Shown piece by piece: positions 6,744-12,642 of a stretch of DNA of 12,642 nucleotides. The position numbers were made by a program, and so were the translations under genes. Source of the DNA: Candidatus Zhuqueibacterota bacterium (GTDB lineage: Bacteria; Zhuqueibacterota; QNDG01); the NCBI GenBank assembly GCA_003645915.1, contig QNDG01000007.1, forward strand, positions 1-12,642. Reading direction: 5' to 3'. The notes under the pieces were generated by a model that was not told the origin of the DNA, ran no database searches, and worked only from the letters and a program-made list of their open reading frames with translations. Numbering within the stretch: position 1 is the first letter of the stretch; each line of letters begins with the position of its first letter.

Positions 6744-7366
6744 ATAAAATATTTGATACAAAACCGATACCACCGGCTTTTGAAAAATTTTTCTATTCCG
6801 CAATTGACCCTATTGTGAAGGTTGCAACAAAGCTTAACATACATCCCAATACATTTACGACTTTCAGCTTTTTTCTGGGAGCTGCTGCTTCTTTTTTCGC
6901 AATAACAGGCAATTTACGTATTTCTGCTTTATTTATTTTATTATCAGGTTTGTGTGATGCACTTGACGGTCGTCTTGCCAGAAACAGCGGTAAAGTCACA
7001 AAATTCGGTGCTCTTTATGATTCGACTCTTGACAGATATTCTGAGGTGTTGTTTTTTTTCGGGCTTGCATATTTTTTCATTATACACAACTGGTATTTAA
7101 CAGCTGTAGCAGTGGCAATTGCCTTGGGCGGATCTTTAATGGTGAGTTATGTAAGAGCAAGAGCAGAAGGCCTTGGCTTTGATTGTAAGGTAGGAATCCT
7201 TCAGAGAGCCGAAAGACTGCTGCTTTTGGGAATAGGCGGATTAATCCATATGAAAGCCCTTGTTGTTTCAATCTGGATTGTTGCTGCTTTGTCAAATTTT
7301 ACAGCAGTACAGAGAATAGTTCATGTGTGGAAACAGGATAAAGCACATGGGTTATCTGAAAAATAG
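6740..7366 (+). CDS. CDP-alcohol phosphatidyltransferase, probable phosphatidylinositol-phosphate synthase
   Basis: A 208-residue integral membrane enzyme. It carries the complete family motif D-x2-D-G-x2-A-R-x8-G-x3-D-x3-D: Asp73, Asp76, Gly77, Ala80, Arg81, Gly90, Asp94, Asp98. The aspartates bind the metal ions that activate the alcohol attacking CDP-diacylglycerol. About six hydrophobic segments are visible (for example near residues 42-58, 60-73, 100-115, 118-136). An amphipathic N-terminus with [10 protein letters not shown] precedes the first, as in phosphatidylinositol-phosphate and related synthases. The motif gives the reaction class, not the alcohol. The substrate L-myo-inositol 1-phosphate is inferred from the inositol-phosphate synthase two genes downstream; glycerol 3-phosphate (PgsA) is the main alternative. 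The start overlaps the rsmI stop by four bases (ATGA). Confidence 0.82.
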   Translation: MNKIFDTKPIPPAFEKFFYSAIDPIVKVATKLNIHPNTFTTFSFFLGAAASFFAITGNLRISALFILLSGLCDALDGRLARNSGKVTKFGALYDSTLDRYSEVLFFFGLAYFFIIHNWYLTAVAVAIALGGSLMVSYVRARAEGLGFDCKVGILQRAERLLLLGIGGLIHMKALVVSIWIVAALSNFTAVQRIVHVWKQDKAHGLSEK

Positions 7367-7389
7367 AGTTTTTTGAAAGGAGAAGAAAG

Positions 7390-7746
7390 ATGTACCGGCA
7401 GATACTTCGTGCTAAAATACAGAGAGCACGTGTGACTGGTGCTGACCTTAATTACGAAGGAAGCATTACAATAGATCTGGACTTGATGGATGCAGCGGGA
7501 ATTTTACCTTATGAAAAAGTACATGTGTTAAATATTTCCAATGGAGCCAGAGCTGAAACTTATGTTATTACAGGAGAAAGAGGTAAAGGCGAGATTATTA
7601 TGAACGGTGCAATTGCCAGACTTGTCCAGGTTGGCGATGATGTAATAATCCTGGCATATGCAAGCTGTACCGAAGAGGAAGCAAAAGACTTAAAGCCAAA
7701 AATAGTTCTTGTTAACGAAAAGAACAAAATTAAAGAAATTTTATAA
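7390..7746 (+). CDS. panD: Aspartate 1-decarboxylase (pyruvoyl-dependent)
   Basis: PanD makes beta-alanine from L-aspartate for pantothenate and coenzyme A. The 118-residue proenzyme has all key residues at standard positions: Lys9, Tyr22, the self-cleavage pair Gly24-Ser25 (YEGS, where Ser25 becomes the pyruvoyl group), Arg54, Thr57 and Tyr58, plus the [15 protein letters not shown] segment. Length is close to the E. coli enzyme (126). GGAGA at 7379-7383, six bases before the ATG, supports the start. No other pantothenate gene (panB, panC) is visible. It lies between the phosphatidyltransferase (23 bases) and the inositol-phosphate synthase (22 bases), presumably on one transcript, although its pathway has no direct link to inositol lipids. 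Confidence 0.95.
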   Translation: MYRQILRAKIQRARVTGADLNYEGSITIDLDLMDAAGILPYEKVHVLNISNGARAETYVITGERGKGEIIMNGAIARLVQVGDDVIILAYASCTEEEAKDLKPKIVLVNEKNKIKEIL

Positions 7747-7757
7747 TATATTTTTAC

Positions 7758-7763
7758 AGGAGG
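7758..7763 (+). promoter_or_regulatory. Strong ribosome binding site that decides a GTG start
   Basis: A perfect AGGAGG lies five bases before GTG at 7769. The frame also contains an ATG at 7709, but that lies inside panD with no such site, and the extra 20 residues (lysine-rich, then KKFYNIF) are not expected in the family. The GTG is therefore the likely start. Confidence 0.85.
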
Positions 7764-7768
7764 ATATT

Positions 7769-9082
7769 GTGTCAAATTCAATAGAAATTCAGGAGCCTAA
7801 GGGAAAGCTTGGTGTTTTGATTCCAGGTCTGGGGGCAATAGGTACAACTTTTGTTGCAGGTGTTGAATCAATTTTAAGAGGTTATTCTTTGCCGTATGGC
7901 AGTTTAACCCAGATGGGTACAATCAGGCTGGGTAAGAGAACGGAAAACAGGGTACCGGCAATTAAAGATTTTGTACCTATCTCAGACATGAAAGATTTGG
8001 TTATCGGTGGATGGGATATTTTCCCTGATAATGGTTATGAAGCTGCAAAAAAGGCCGGAGTGTTAAAAGAGAGCGATATCGAAAGGGTAAAAGACAGATT
8101 AGAACAGCTTAAACCAATGAAGGGTGTTTTTGATAATAAGTATGTAAAAAAGCTGCACGGAACCTGGATCAAAGAAGGCAAAACAAAAATGGATCTTGCA
8201 GAGCAGCTTATGGATGATATCCGCAATTTTAAGGAAAAAAACAATGTTGACAGAATTGTTATGGTGTGGTGTGCATCAACAGAAATATTTTTAAAGCAGG
8301 ATCCTGTACACCAGAGCATAGACGCCTTTGAAAAGGGATTAAGGGAAAATAATGATGCAATACCTAACTCCATGATATATGCTTATGCTGCATTAAAAAG
8401 CGGTATTCCTTTTGCAAACGGTGCTCCGAATTTAACAGTTGATGTTCCTGTGATGATGGACCTTGCAAAGGAGAACGGAATACCAATAGCAGGAAAAGAC
8501 TTCAAAACAGGCCAGACATTGATGAAAACCATTCTTGCGCCAGGCTTAAAAGCAAGACTTATCGGTCTTAACGGCTGGTTTTCAACTAACATTCTTGGCA
8601 ACAGGGACGGAGAAGTTCTGGATGATCCCGAATCATTTAAAACAAAGGAAGAATCCAAACTTTCTGTATTAGAGTACATTCTACAGCCGGATAAATATCC
8701 TGATCTGTACAAGGATTTTTATCATAAGGTAAGAATAAATTATTACCCGCCGCGGGGAGACAATAAAGAAGGATGGGATAATCTTGATATTTTCGGATGG
8801 ATGGGTTATCAAATGCAGATTAAGGTTGATTTCCTCTGCAGAGATTCTATTCTTGCCCCACCAATAGTGCTGGATCTGATTTTATTTATGGATCTTGCAA
8901 AGAGAGCCGGAATGAGCGGAATTCAGGAGTGGTTGTCATTCTATTTTAAGAGCCCCATGACAGCACCGGGGCTTTACCCTGAACATGATCTGTTTATTCA
9001 GCTGATGAAACTGAAAAACACATTAAGACATATGAAAGGCGAGGAACCCATTACTCATCTTGGGTTGGAATATTACGATTGA
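7769..9082 (+). CDS. ino1: myo-Inositol-1-phosphate synthase (NAD-dependent)
   Basis: This enzyme converts D-glucose 6-phosphate to L-myo-inositol 1-phosphate by an NAD-linked oxidation, aldol closure and reduction. From the GTG start the protein is 437 residues. The Rossmann glycine motif is GLGAIG (20-25). The catalytic-region motif DFKTGQTLMKTILAP begins at Asp244, with conserved lysine Lys246, and STNILGNRDG (272-281) corresponds to the family's S-x-N-x-L-G-N-x-D-G. KVRINYYPPRGD and DSILAPPIVLDLILFMDLA near the end also fit the family. The size and sequence style resemble the Bacteroides-type enzyme more than the shorter actinobacterial Ino1 (about 367 residues), judged from memory. The product is the substrate proposed for the phosphatidyltransferase two genes upstream. 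The stop overlaps the start of the MATE gene. Confidence 0.93.
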   Translation: MSNSIEIQEPKGKLGVLIPGLGAIGTTFVAGVESILRGYSLPYGSLTQMGTIRLGKRTENRVPAIKDFVPISDMKDLVIGGWDIFPDNGYEAAKKAGVLKESDIERVKDRLEQLKPMKGVFDNKYVKKLHGTWIKEGKTKMDLAEQLMDDIRNFKEKNNVDRIVMVWCASTEIFLKQDPVHQSIDAFEKGLRENNDAIPNSMIYAYAALKSGIPFANGAPNLTVDVPVMMDLAKENGIPIAGKDFKTGQTLMKTILAPGLKARLIGLNGWFSTNILGNRDGEVLDDPESFKTKEESKLSVLEYILQPDKYPDLYKDFYHKVRINYYPPRGDNKEGWDNLDIFGWMGYQMQIKVDFLCRDSILAPPIVLDLILFMDLAKRAGMSGIQEWLSFYFKSPMTAPGLYPEHDLFIQLMKLKNTLRHMKGEEPITHLGLEYYD

Positions 9083-10431
9083 ACAAGCACATTTATTCAA
9101 TTTTAAAGACTTCTCTGCCTGCTGCACTTGACCTTGCGTCACAACCGATTATGTGGTTGATAGAAGCTGTTTTTATTGGAAGGTTAAGTGCAGCTGCACT
9201 TGGAGGTGTTGGTTTTGCCCTGCAGATTATTTTGGTTACCATTACAATTCTGCTGACTTTTGTAATGGGAGCGTCAATTCTTATTAACAGAGAGCTAGGG
9301 TCAAATAATCACTGGGAAGCAAATCATATTGTAGGCCAGACCATTATGGTAAGTTTTATTCTGGCCGTTCCTGTTGGCCTGTTGTGGTATTTCGGGTCTC
9401 CGCTTATATTCAGAATTATTAATGAACATGCCACACAGTCAATTTCAGGAATAGATTCCGGCGTTAAATATCTGCAGCTTATAGCGCTTTTTTCGCCTGT
9501 GCTGATTCCTAATTTTATTGCAGTAAGCTTAATACGGGGAGCAGGCGATACACATGTTTCAATGGTTATTAATTTAACCATGAATATTGTTAATCTTGTT
9601 TTAAGTCCGATTCTGATTTACGGTCTTTTCGGTTTTCCGCGGATGGAGGTAAAAGGCGCTGCAATAGCAATGGGTATTGCACATACGCTCGGTTTCATAA
9701 TGACTTTTATAAATTTAAGGAGAAAAAGATCAACACTTTTTCTTTCGTTCAGGGAACTTACAACGCCCAATTTAAAAAGTTTTAAGCAGCTTTTTAAGGT
9801 TGGTTTACCAACAACTGTAGAGCAGATGGTTTGGTCCGGTGGTATGCTGATTGTAACCGGATTTGTAGCAATGATGGGTATTACACAGCTTGCCATACAT
9901 CAGCTTTTTGCAAGGATGCAGGCAGTTCTTTCTATGATTTACATGGGATTCAGCCTGGCTGCAATGTCCCATGTAGGGAAAAATATAGGAGCTAATGATC
10001 CATTACTGGCCCAGAAAACAGGCAGAGTCACAAGGAGAATAGTTCTCTTGCTTGGAGTTATTATACTTATAGTGCTTGTAGTTTTTTCGGGTCCGATTCT
10101 TCATCTTTTCATAAGAAAAGAAGATGCTGTAATAGCAAATTTTGGATTCAGAACAGTATTTATTATTTTTGCACTGGTCCAGGTGCCAAAGGCTCTTAAC
10201 GGTGTTATCAGCGGAAGTCTGAGAGGCGCAGGAGAAATTCAGTGGTTGATGTGGTTGAATATTATTACTGTTCTTATATTTGAGGTAGGGGTAAACTGGG
10301 CAGGCGCTTTTATTTTTAAATTCGGTCTTGCAGGTATATGGGCGGTTCAGTTTATAGATGAATCAGTAAAAGCATATGTTAATAAAAAGCGATTTAATGA
10401 CGGAACCTGGCAGGTAAAGTTAATCAAATAA
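9079..10431 (+). CDS. MATE-family multidrug/organic cation efflux transporter
   Basis: A 450-residue polytopic inner-membrane protein with about 12 hydrophobic segments in two similar halves, typical of MATE exporters driven by Na+ or H+. Family features include the start SLPAALDLASQPIMWLIEAVFIGRLS, FALQIILVTITILLTFVMGAS, LIRGAGDTHVSM in the first half, and the matching GLPTTVEQMVWSGGMLIVTG and ISGSLRGAGEIQ in the second. Substrate cannot be read from sequence. The start appears to be TTG at 9079, overlapping the upstream TGA by three bases within TTGA; there is no ATG until residue 25, which would cut into the first membrane helix, and no strong ribosome site, so coupling to the upstream gene is likely. 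It could export a toxic compound or a metabolite; neighbours do not settle this. Confidence 0.9.
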   Translation: MNKHIYSILKTSLPAALDLASQPIMWLIEAVFIGRLSAAALGGVGFALQIILVTITILLTFVMGASILINRELGSNNHWEANHIVGQTIMVSFILAVPVGLLWYFGSPLIFRIINEHATQSISGIDSGVKYLQLIALFSPVLIPNFIAVSLIRGAGDTHVSMVINLTMNIVNLVLSPILIYGLFGFPRMEVKGAAIAMGIAHTLGFIMTFINLRRKRSTLFLSFRELTTPNLKSFKQLFKVGLPTTVEQMVWSGGMLIVTGFVAMMGITQLAIHQLFARMQAVLSMIYMGFSLAAMSHVGKNIGANDPLLAQKTGRVTRRIVLLLGVIILIVLVVFSGPILHLFIRKEDAVIANFGFRTVFIIFALVQVPKALNGVISGSLRGAGEIQWLMWLNIITVLIFEVGVNWAGAFIFKFGLAGIWAVQFIDESVKAYVNKKRFNDGTWQVKLIK

Positions 10432-10442
10432 CAAAGAATTGT

Positions 10443-11078
10443 ATGGAAGATTTTAAAGGATATTTAATAACTTTTGAAGGTATAGACGGTTCAGGTAAAA
10501 GTGTTCAGGCCCAAAGACTGTATAATAACTTAAAGAAACAGGGGCTTGATCCTCTTCTTATAAGGGAACCCGGCGGTACTGAAGTATCTGAAAAAATAAG
10601 AGATATTCTGTTGTTAAGTGAAAGAGGAAGCGTGAGCCCTGTTACAGAACTTATGCTTTATGAAGCTGCGAGAGCGGAACTGGTCAGCAGGATAATTTTT
10701 CCTGCATTAAAAGATGGCAGGGTGGTAATTTCCGACAGATTTACAGATTCGACAGTTGCTTATCAGGGGTTCGGAAGAGGCCTTGATATTGATTTGATTG
10801 AACAGATTAATTTTTTTGTTTGCAGACAGATTAAACCGCATTTAACCATTATTCTTGATATAACACTGGAAGAGTCTCTTCGCAGAAGAAACAGCATTTC
10901 TAAAAAAGAGGACAGAATAGAAAAAGAGACAAGCGATTTTTTTAGCGCTGTAATTACCGGATATAAGAGCATTGCAGATTCCGATACAAACAGAGCTGTG
11001 CTCTTTGACGGGAGCCTTCCTGTTGATAAACTGGAACAAATGATTTTTGAGCGGGTTAAACAAACAATAAGTTTATAA
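10443..11078 (+). CDS. tmk: Thymidylate kinase
   Basis: This cytoplasmic enzyme phosphorylates dTMP to dTDP with ATP, an essential step toward dTTP. The 211-residue protein has the P-loop GIDGSGKS (residues 13-20), the substrate motif REPGGT (41-46), DRF (98-100) followed by TDSTVAYQG, and a lid region with RRR..EDRIE. The absence of an arginine inside the P-loop together with basic residues in the lid fits the bacterial type II pattern. Length is standard. The ATG at 10443 is 11 bases after the MATE stop, with only a weak AAAGAA-like site before it. It is followed after about 50 bases by the protease gene, with no terminator between. Confidence 0.95.
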   Translation: MEDFKGYLITFEGIDGSGKSVQAQRLYNNLKKQGLDPLLIREPGGTEVSEKIRDILLLSERGSVSPVTELMLYEAARAELVSRIIFPALKDGRVVISDRFTDSTVAYQGFGRGLDIDLIEQINFFVCRQIKPHLTIILDITLEESLRRRNSISKKEDRIEKETSDFFSAVITGYKSIADSDTNRAVLFDGSLPVDKLEQMIFERVKQTISL

Positions 11079-11117
11079 AACCCCAGATTTTGTAAAAGGA
11101 ATTATCGTTTCAACATG

Positions 11118-11123
11118 AAAGGG
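11118..11123 (+). promoter_or_regulatory. Ribosome binding site choosing the protease start
   Basis: AAAGGG, six bases before the ATG at 11130, favours this codon over the in-frame ATG at 11115, whose nearest AAGGA lies 14 bases away. Confidence 0.6.
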
Positions 11124-11129
11124 ATAAAC

Positions 11130-12642
11130 ATGAAACGAATTAACAAAACAACAAGCAGGGCAATATTAGTAAGTATAGTTATAATTTCTTTCTTTTCCTT
11201 AAACAATATTGCACACAGTTCTGATATTTACAGAATTATTTCCAAAAACTTAACTGTTTTAGGGGAAATTTACAAAAGAATCTCAACCAGTTATGTTGAT
11301 AAAATAGATCCTGATAAATTTTTTAAAGCAGGCATTCAGGGAATGCTCAACACCCTTGATCCTTATACAACCTATATTGAGCAGGAAGATAAAAGCCAGC
11401 TTGAAATAATTACAGACGGAAAATACGGCGGTGTTGGAATGCTTCTTCAGTACAGAAACAATATTGTAACTGTTGCAGAACCTCCTTTTCTGGGAACACC
11501 TGCAGCAAGAGCAGGGATAAGAGAAGGAGATAAAATCATCAAGGTTGACAGTTTATGGACAAAGGATCTGGGTTTCAGTAAGACAAGTGCGCACATAAGA
11601 GGACCTGCAGGATCTGAAGTTACATTGACAATTAAAAGAGAGGGAGAAACCGGATTTTTAAAATTTACTCTTGTCAGAGAACAGATCAAGGTTGTTGATC
11701 TTACTTATGCAGGAGAAATTAAAGACGGTGTTGCATATCTTAAACTTACCCGTTTTTCCAGAAATGTAGGCCAGGATATTGCAAAGGCAATTCATAATAT
11801 AGGACAGGAAAATATTAATGCTCTTATTCTTGACTTGCGGTCAAATCCCGGCGGAATGTTAAAATCAGCTGTGGACGTAGCAGATCTGTTTCTTCCAAAA
11901 GGGAAAGTTATAGTAACTACAAAGGGAAGAGTAAAACAGTCAAACAGAAAATTTGTTTCATTCAGTGATCCGGTTTACGGTGAAAAACCCCTTGTTATCC
12001 TGGTAAACGGATTAAGCGCATCAGCTTCTGAGATTGTGGCAGGAGCAATTCAGGATCATGATCGCGGTGTTGTAATAGGAGATACAACATTTGGCAAGGG
12101 TCTTGTTCAGACATTGTTCCCCATGTCCAGAGAGGCTGCATTAAAAATCACCACAGCCAAATATTACACACCGAGCGGCAGATGCATTCAGAAACGGCAT
12201 TATTCATCGTGGGAAAAAACAGATTCCGATTCAACAAAGCATTTTTATACTGACAGCCACAGACAGGTTGACGCAGGCGGCGGCATAGCCCCTGATGTAT
12301 ATGTTGCACCAAGGCTCATAAGTGATTATACAGTTGAGCTTAGACGAAAATCTATGTTTTTTAATTTTGCGGTTCATTATGCAAACACTGTAAAAGAGAT
12401 TAATCCTGATGTTAAGATTACTCCGGAAATAATCAGAAGTTTTAAAGATTATCTGAAACAGAAGTCCTTTGTTTATGAAATGCCGGTTGAGAGGCATCTT
12501 AAAGCTCTTCGTAAAAGAGCTTTGGCGGATAAACTTGGGACTGAATTAATTTCAAAAATAGATAATCTGAATAAATCATTGGACAATTCAAAAGATAAAC
12601 TTTTTGATGCAAGCTTAAATGATATAAAGCTGATTTTAAGAC
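11130..12642 (+). CDS. ctpA: S41-family C-terminal processing protease (partial, 3' end missing)
   Basis: About 504 residues are visible before the window ends without a stop. An N-terminal signal or anchor (hydrophobic run ILVSIVIISFFSL) predicts export. A helical segment (YKRISTSYVDKIDPDKFFKAG, GMLNTLDPYTTYI) precedes a PDZ domain from about residue 96 (GGVGMLLQYR, AARAGIREGDKIIKVD) that in this family recognises substrate C-termini. The protease core has LDLRSNPGGML and the catalytic Ser298 (middle serine of SASASE), Lys323 (FGKG) and Gln327, with the usual 25- and 4-residue spacing. Such Ctp/Prc enzymes trim or degrade periplasmic proteins. The ATG at 11130 is preferred because AAAGGG stands six bases upstream; an in-frame ATG at 11115 has a poorer site. 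A lysine-rich C-terminal region runs off the edge. Confidence 0.93.
   Translation, partial: MKRINKTTSRAILVSIVIISFFSLNNIAHSSDIYRIISKNLTVLGEIYKRISTSYVDKIDPDKFFKAGIQGMLNTLDPYTTYIEQEDKSQLEIITDGKYGGVGMLLQYRNNIVTVAEPPFLGTPAARAGIREGDKIIKVDSLWTKDLGFSKTSAHIRGPAGSEVTLTIKREGETGFLKFTLVREQIKVVDLTYAGEIKDGVAYLKLTRFSRNVGQDIAKAIHNIGQENINALILDLRSNPGGMLKSAVDVADLFLPKGKVIVTTKGRVKQSNRKFVSFSDPVYGEKPLVILVNGLSASASEIVAGAIQDHDRGVVIGDTTFGKGLVQTLFPMSREAALKITTAKYYTPSGRCIQKRHYSSWEKTDSDSTKHFYTDSHRQVDAGGGIAPDVYVAPRLISDYTVELRRKSMFFNFAVHYANTVKEINPDVKITPEIIRSFKDYLKQKSFVYEMPVERHLKALRKRALADKLGTELISKIDNLNKSLDNSKDKLFDASLNDIKLILR

Noticed and set aside
7709..7768. Longer N-terminus for inositol-phosphate synthase from the ATG at 7709
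   Set aside because: It would overlap panD by 38 bases and lacks a ribosome site, while GTG at 7769 has a perfect AGGAGG.
8035..8373. A 112-codon minus-strand frame inside the inositol-phosphate synthase gene
   Set aside because: It is antisense to a conserved gene, and its serine/leucine/phenylalanine-rich translation is typical of antisense shadow frames in AT-rich genes.
11079..11129. Terminator or promoter between tmk and the protease gene
   Set aside because: CCCC and AGG runs are present but form no stable stem with a T tract, and no paired -35/-10 hexamers are seen.
1..12642. Defence system, prophage, insertion sequence, CRISPR array or RNA gene
   Set aside because: No nuclease, helicase (apart from the Mfd end), reverse transcriptase, integrase or transposase protein, no regularly spaced repeats, and no tRNA- or rRNA-like sequence was recognised on either strand.

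Overview
The window is ordinary-looking bacterial chromosome: AT-rich, every gene on the + strand, tightly packed, with both edges cutting through genes. Signal-peptide lipoproteins and a SurA-type chaperone indicate a Gram-negative (diderm) cell. The combination of a Bacteroides-like inositol-1-phosphate synthase, a short RsmI, and the order mfd / PPIase / PPIase / surA suggests a relative of the Bacteroidota/FCB group or one of its candidate phyla. That placement is inference and no species is named. No tRNA, rRNA, CRISPR, insertion sequence, integrase or phage gene was seen, and codon use looks even throughout.

Region 1 (1-4320) is the end of a transcription unit. It holds the C-terminus of Mfd (transcription-repair coupling), two peptidyl-prolyl-isomerase-like lipoproteins, and SurA with two parvulin domains. 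The three PPIase-type genes overlap by 32 and 1 bases and look translationally coupled; a rho-independent terminator follows at 4285-4318. They should act together in the periplasm on unfolded outer-membrane proteins. The first of them has lost the conserved histidines of both its parvulin domains, so it is probably a chaperone or scaffold rather than an enzyme.

Region 2 (4319-4656) is the only sizeable non-coding stretch. It carries dyads, an imperfect tandem repeat, and a strong sigma-70-like promoter (TTGACT-17-TATACT) whose -35 box is one arm of an 8-bp inverted repeat, which makes a possible operator.

Region 3 (4657-12642) is a dense run of eight genes: L-lysine 6-transaminase, RsmI, a CDP-alcohol phosphatidyltransferase, PanD, myo-inositol-1-phosphate synthase (GTG start), a MATE transporter (TTG start), thymidylate kinase, and an S41 C-terminal processing protease cut by the window edge. 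The phosphatidyltransferase and inositol-phosphate synthase form a plausible two-step route from glucose 6-phosphate to phosphatidylinositol phosphate, so the organism probably makes inositol phospholipids. The remaining genes are mixed housekeeping functions.

I found no convincing new defence or mobile system. The points most worth checking are the apparently non-catalytic PPIase lipoprotein, the inositol-lipid pair with panD between its genes, and the promoter/palindrome in front of the lysine transaminase.
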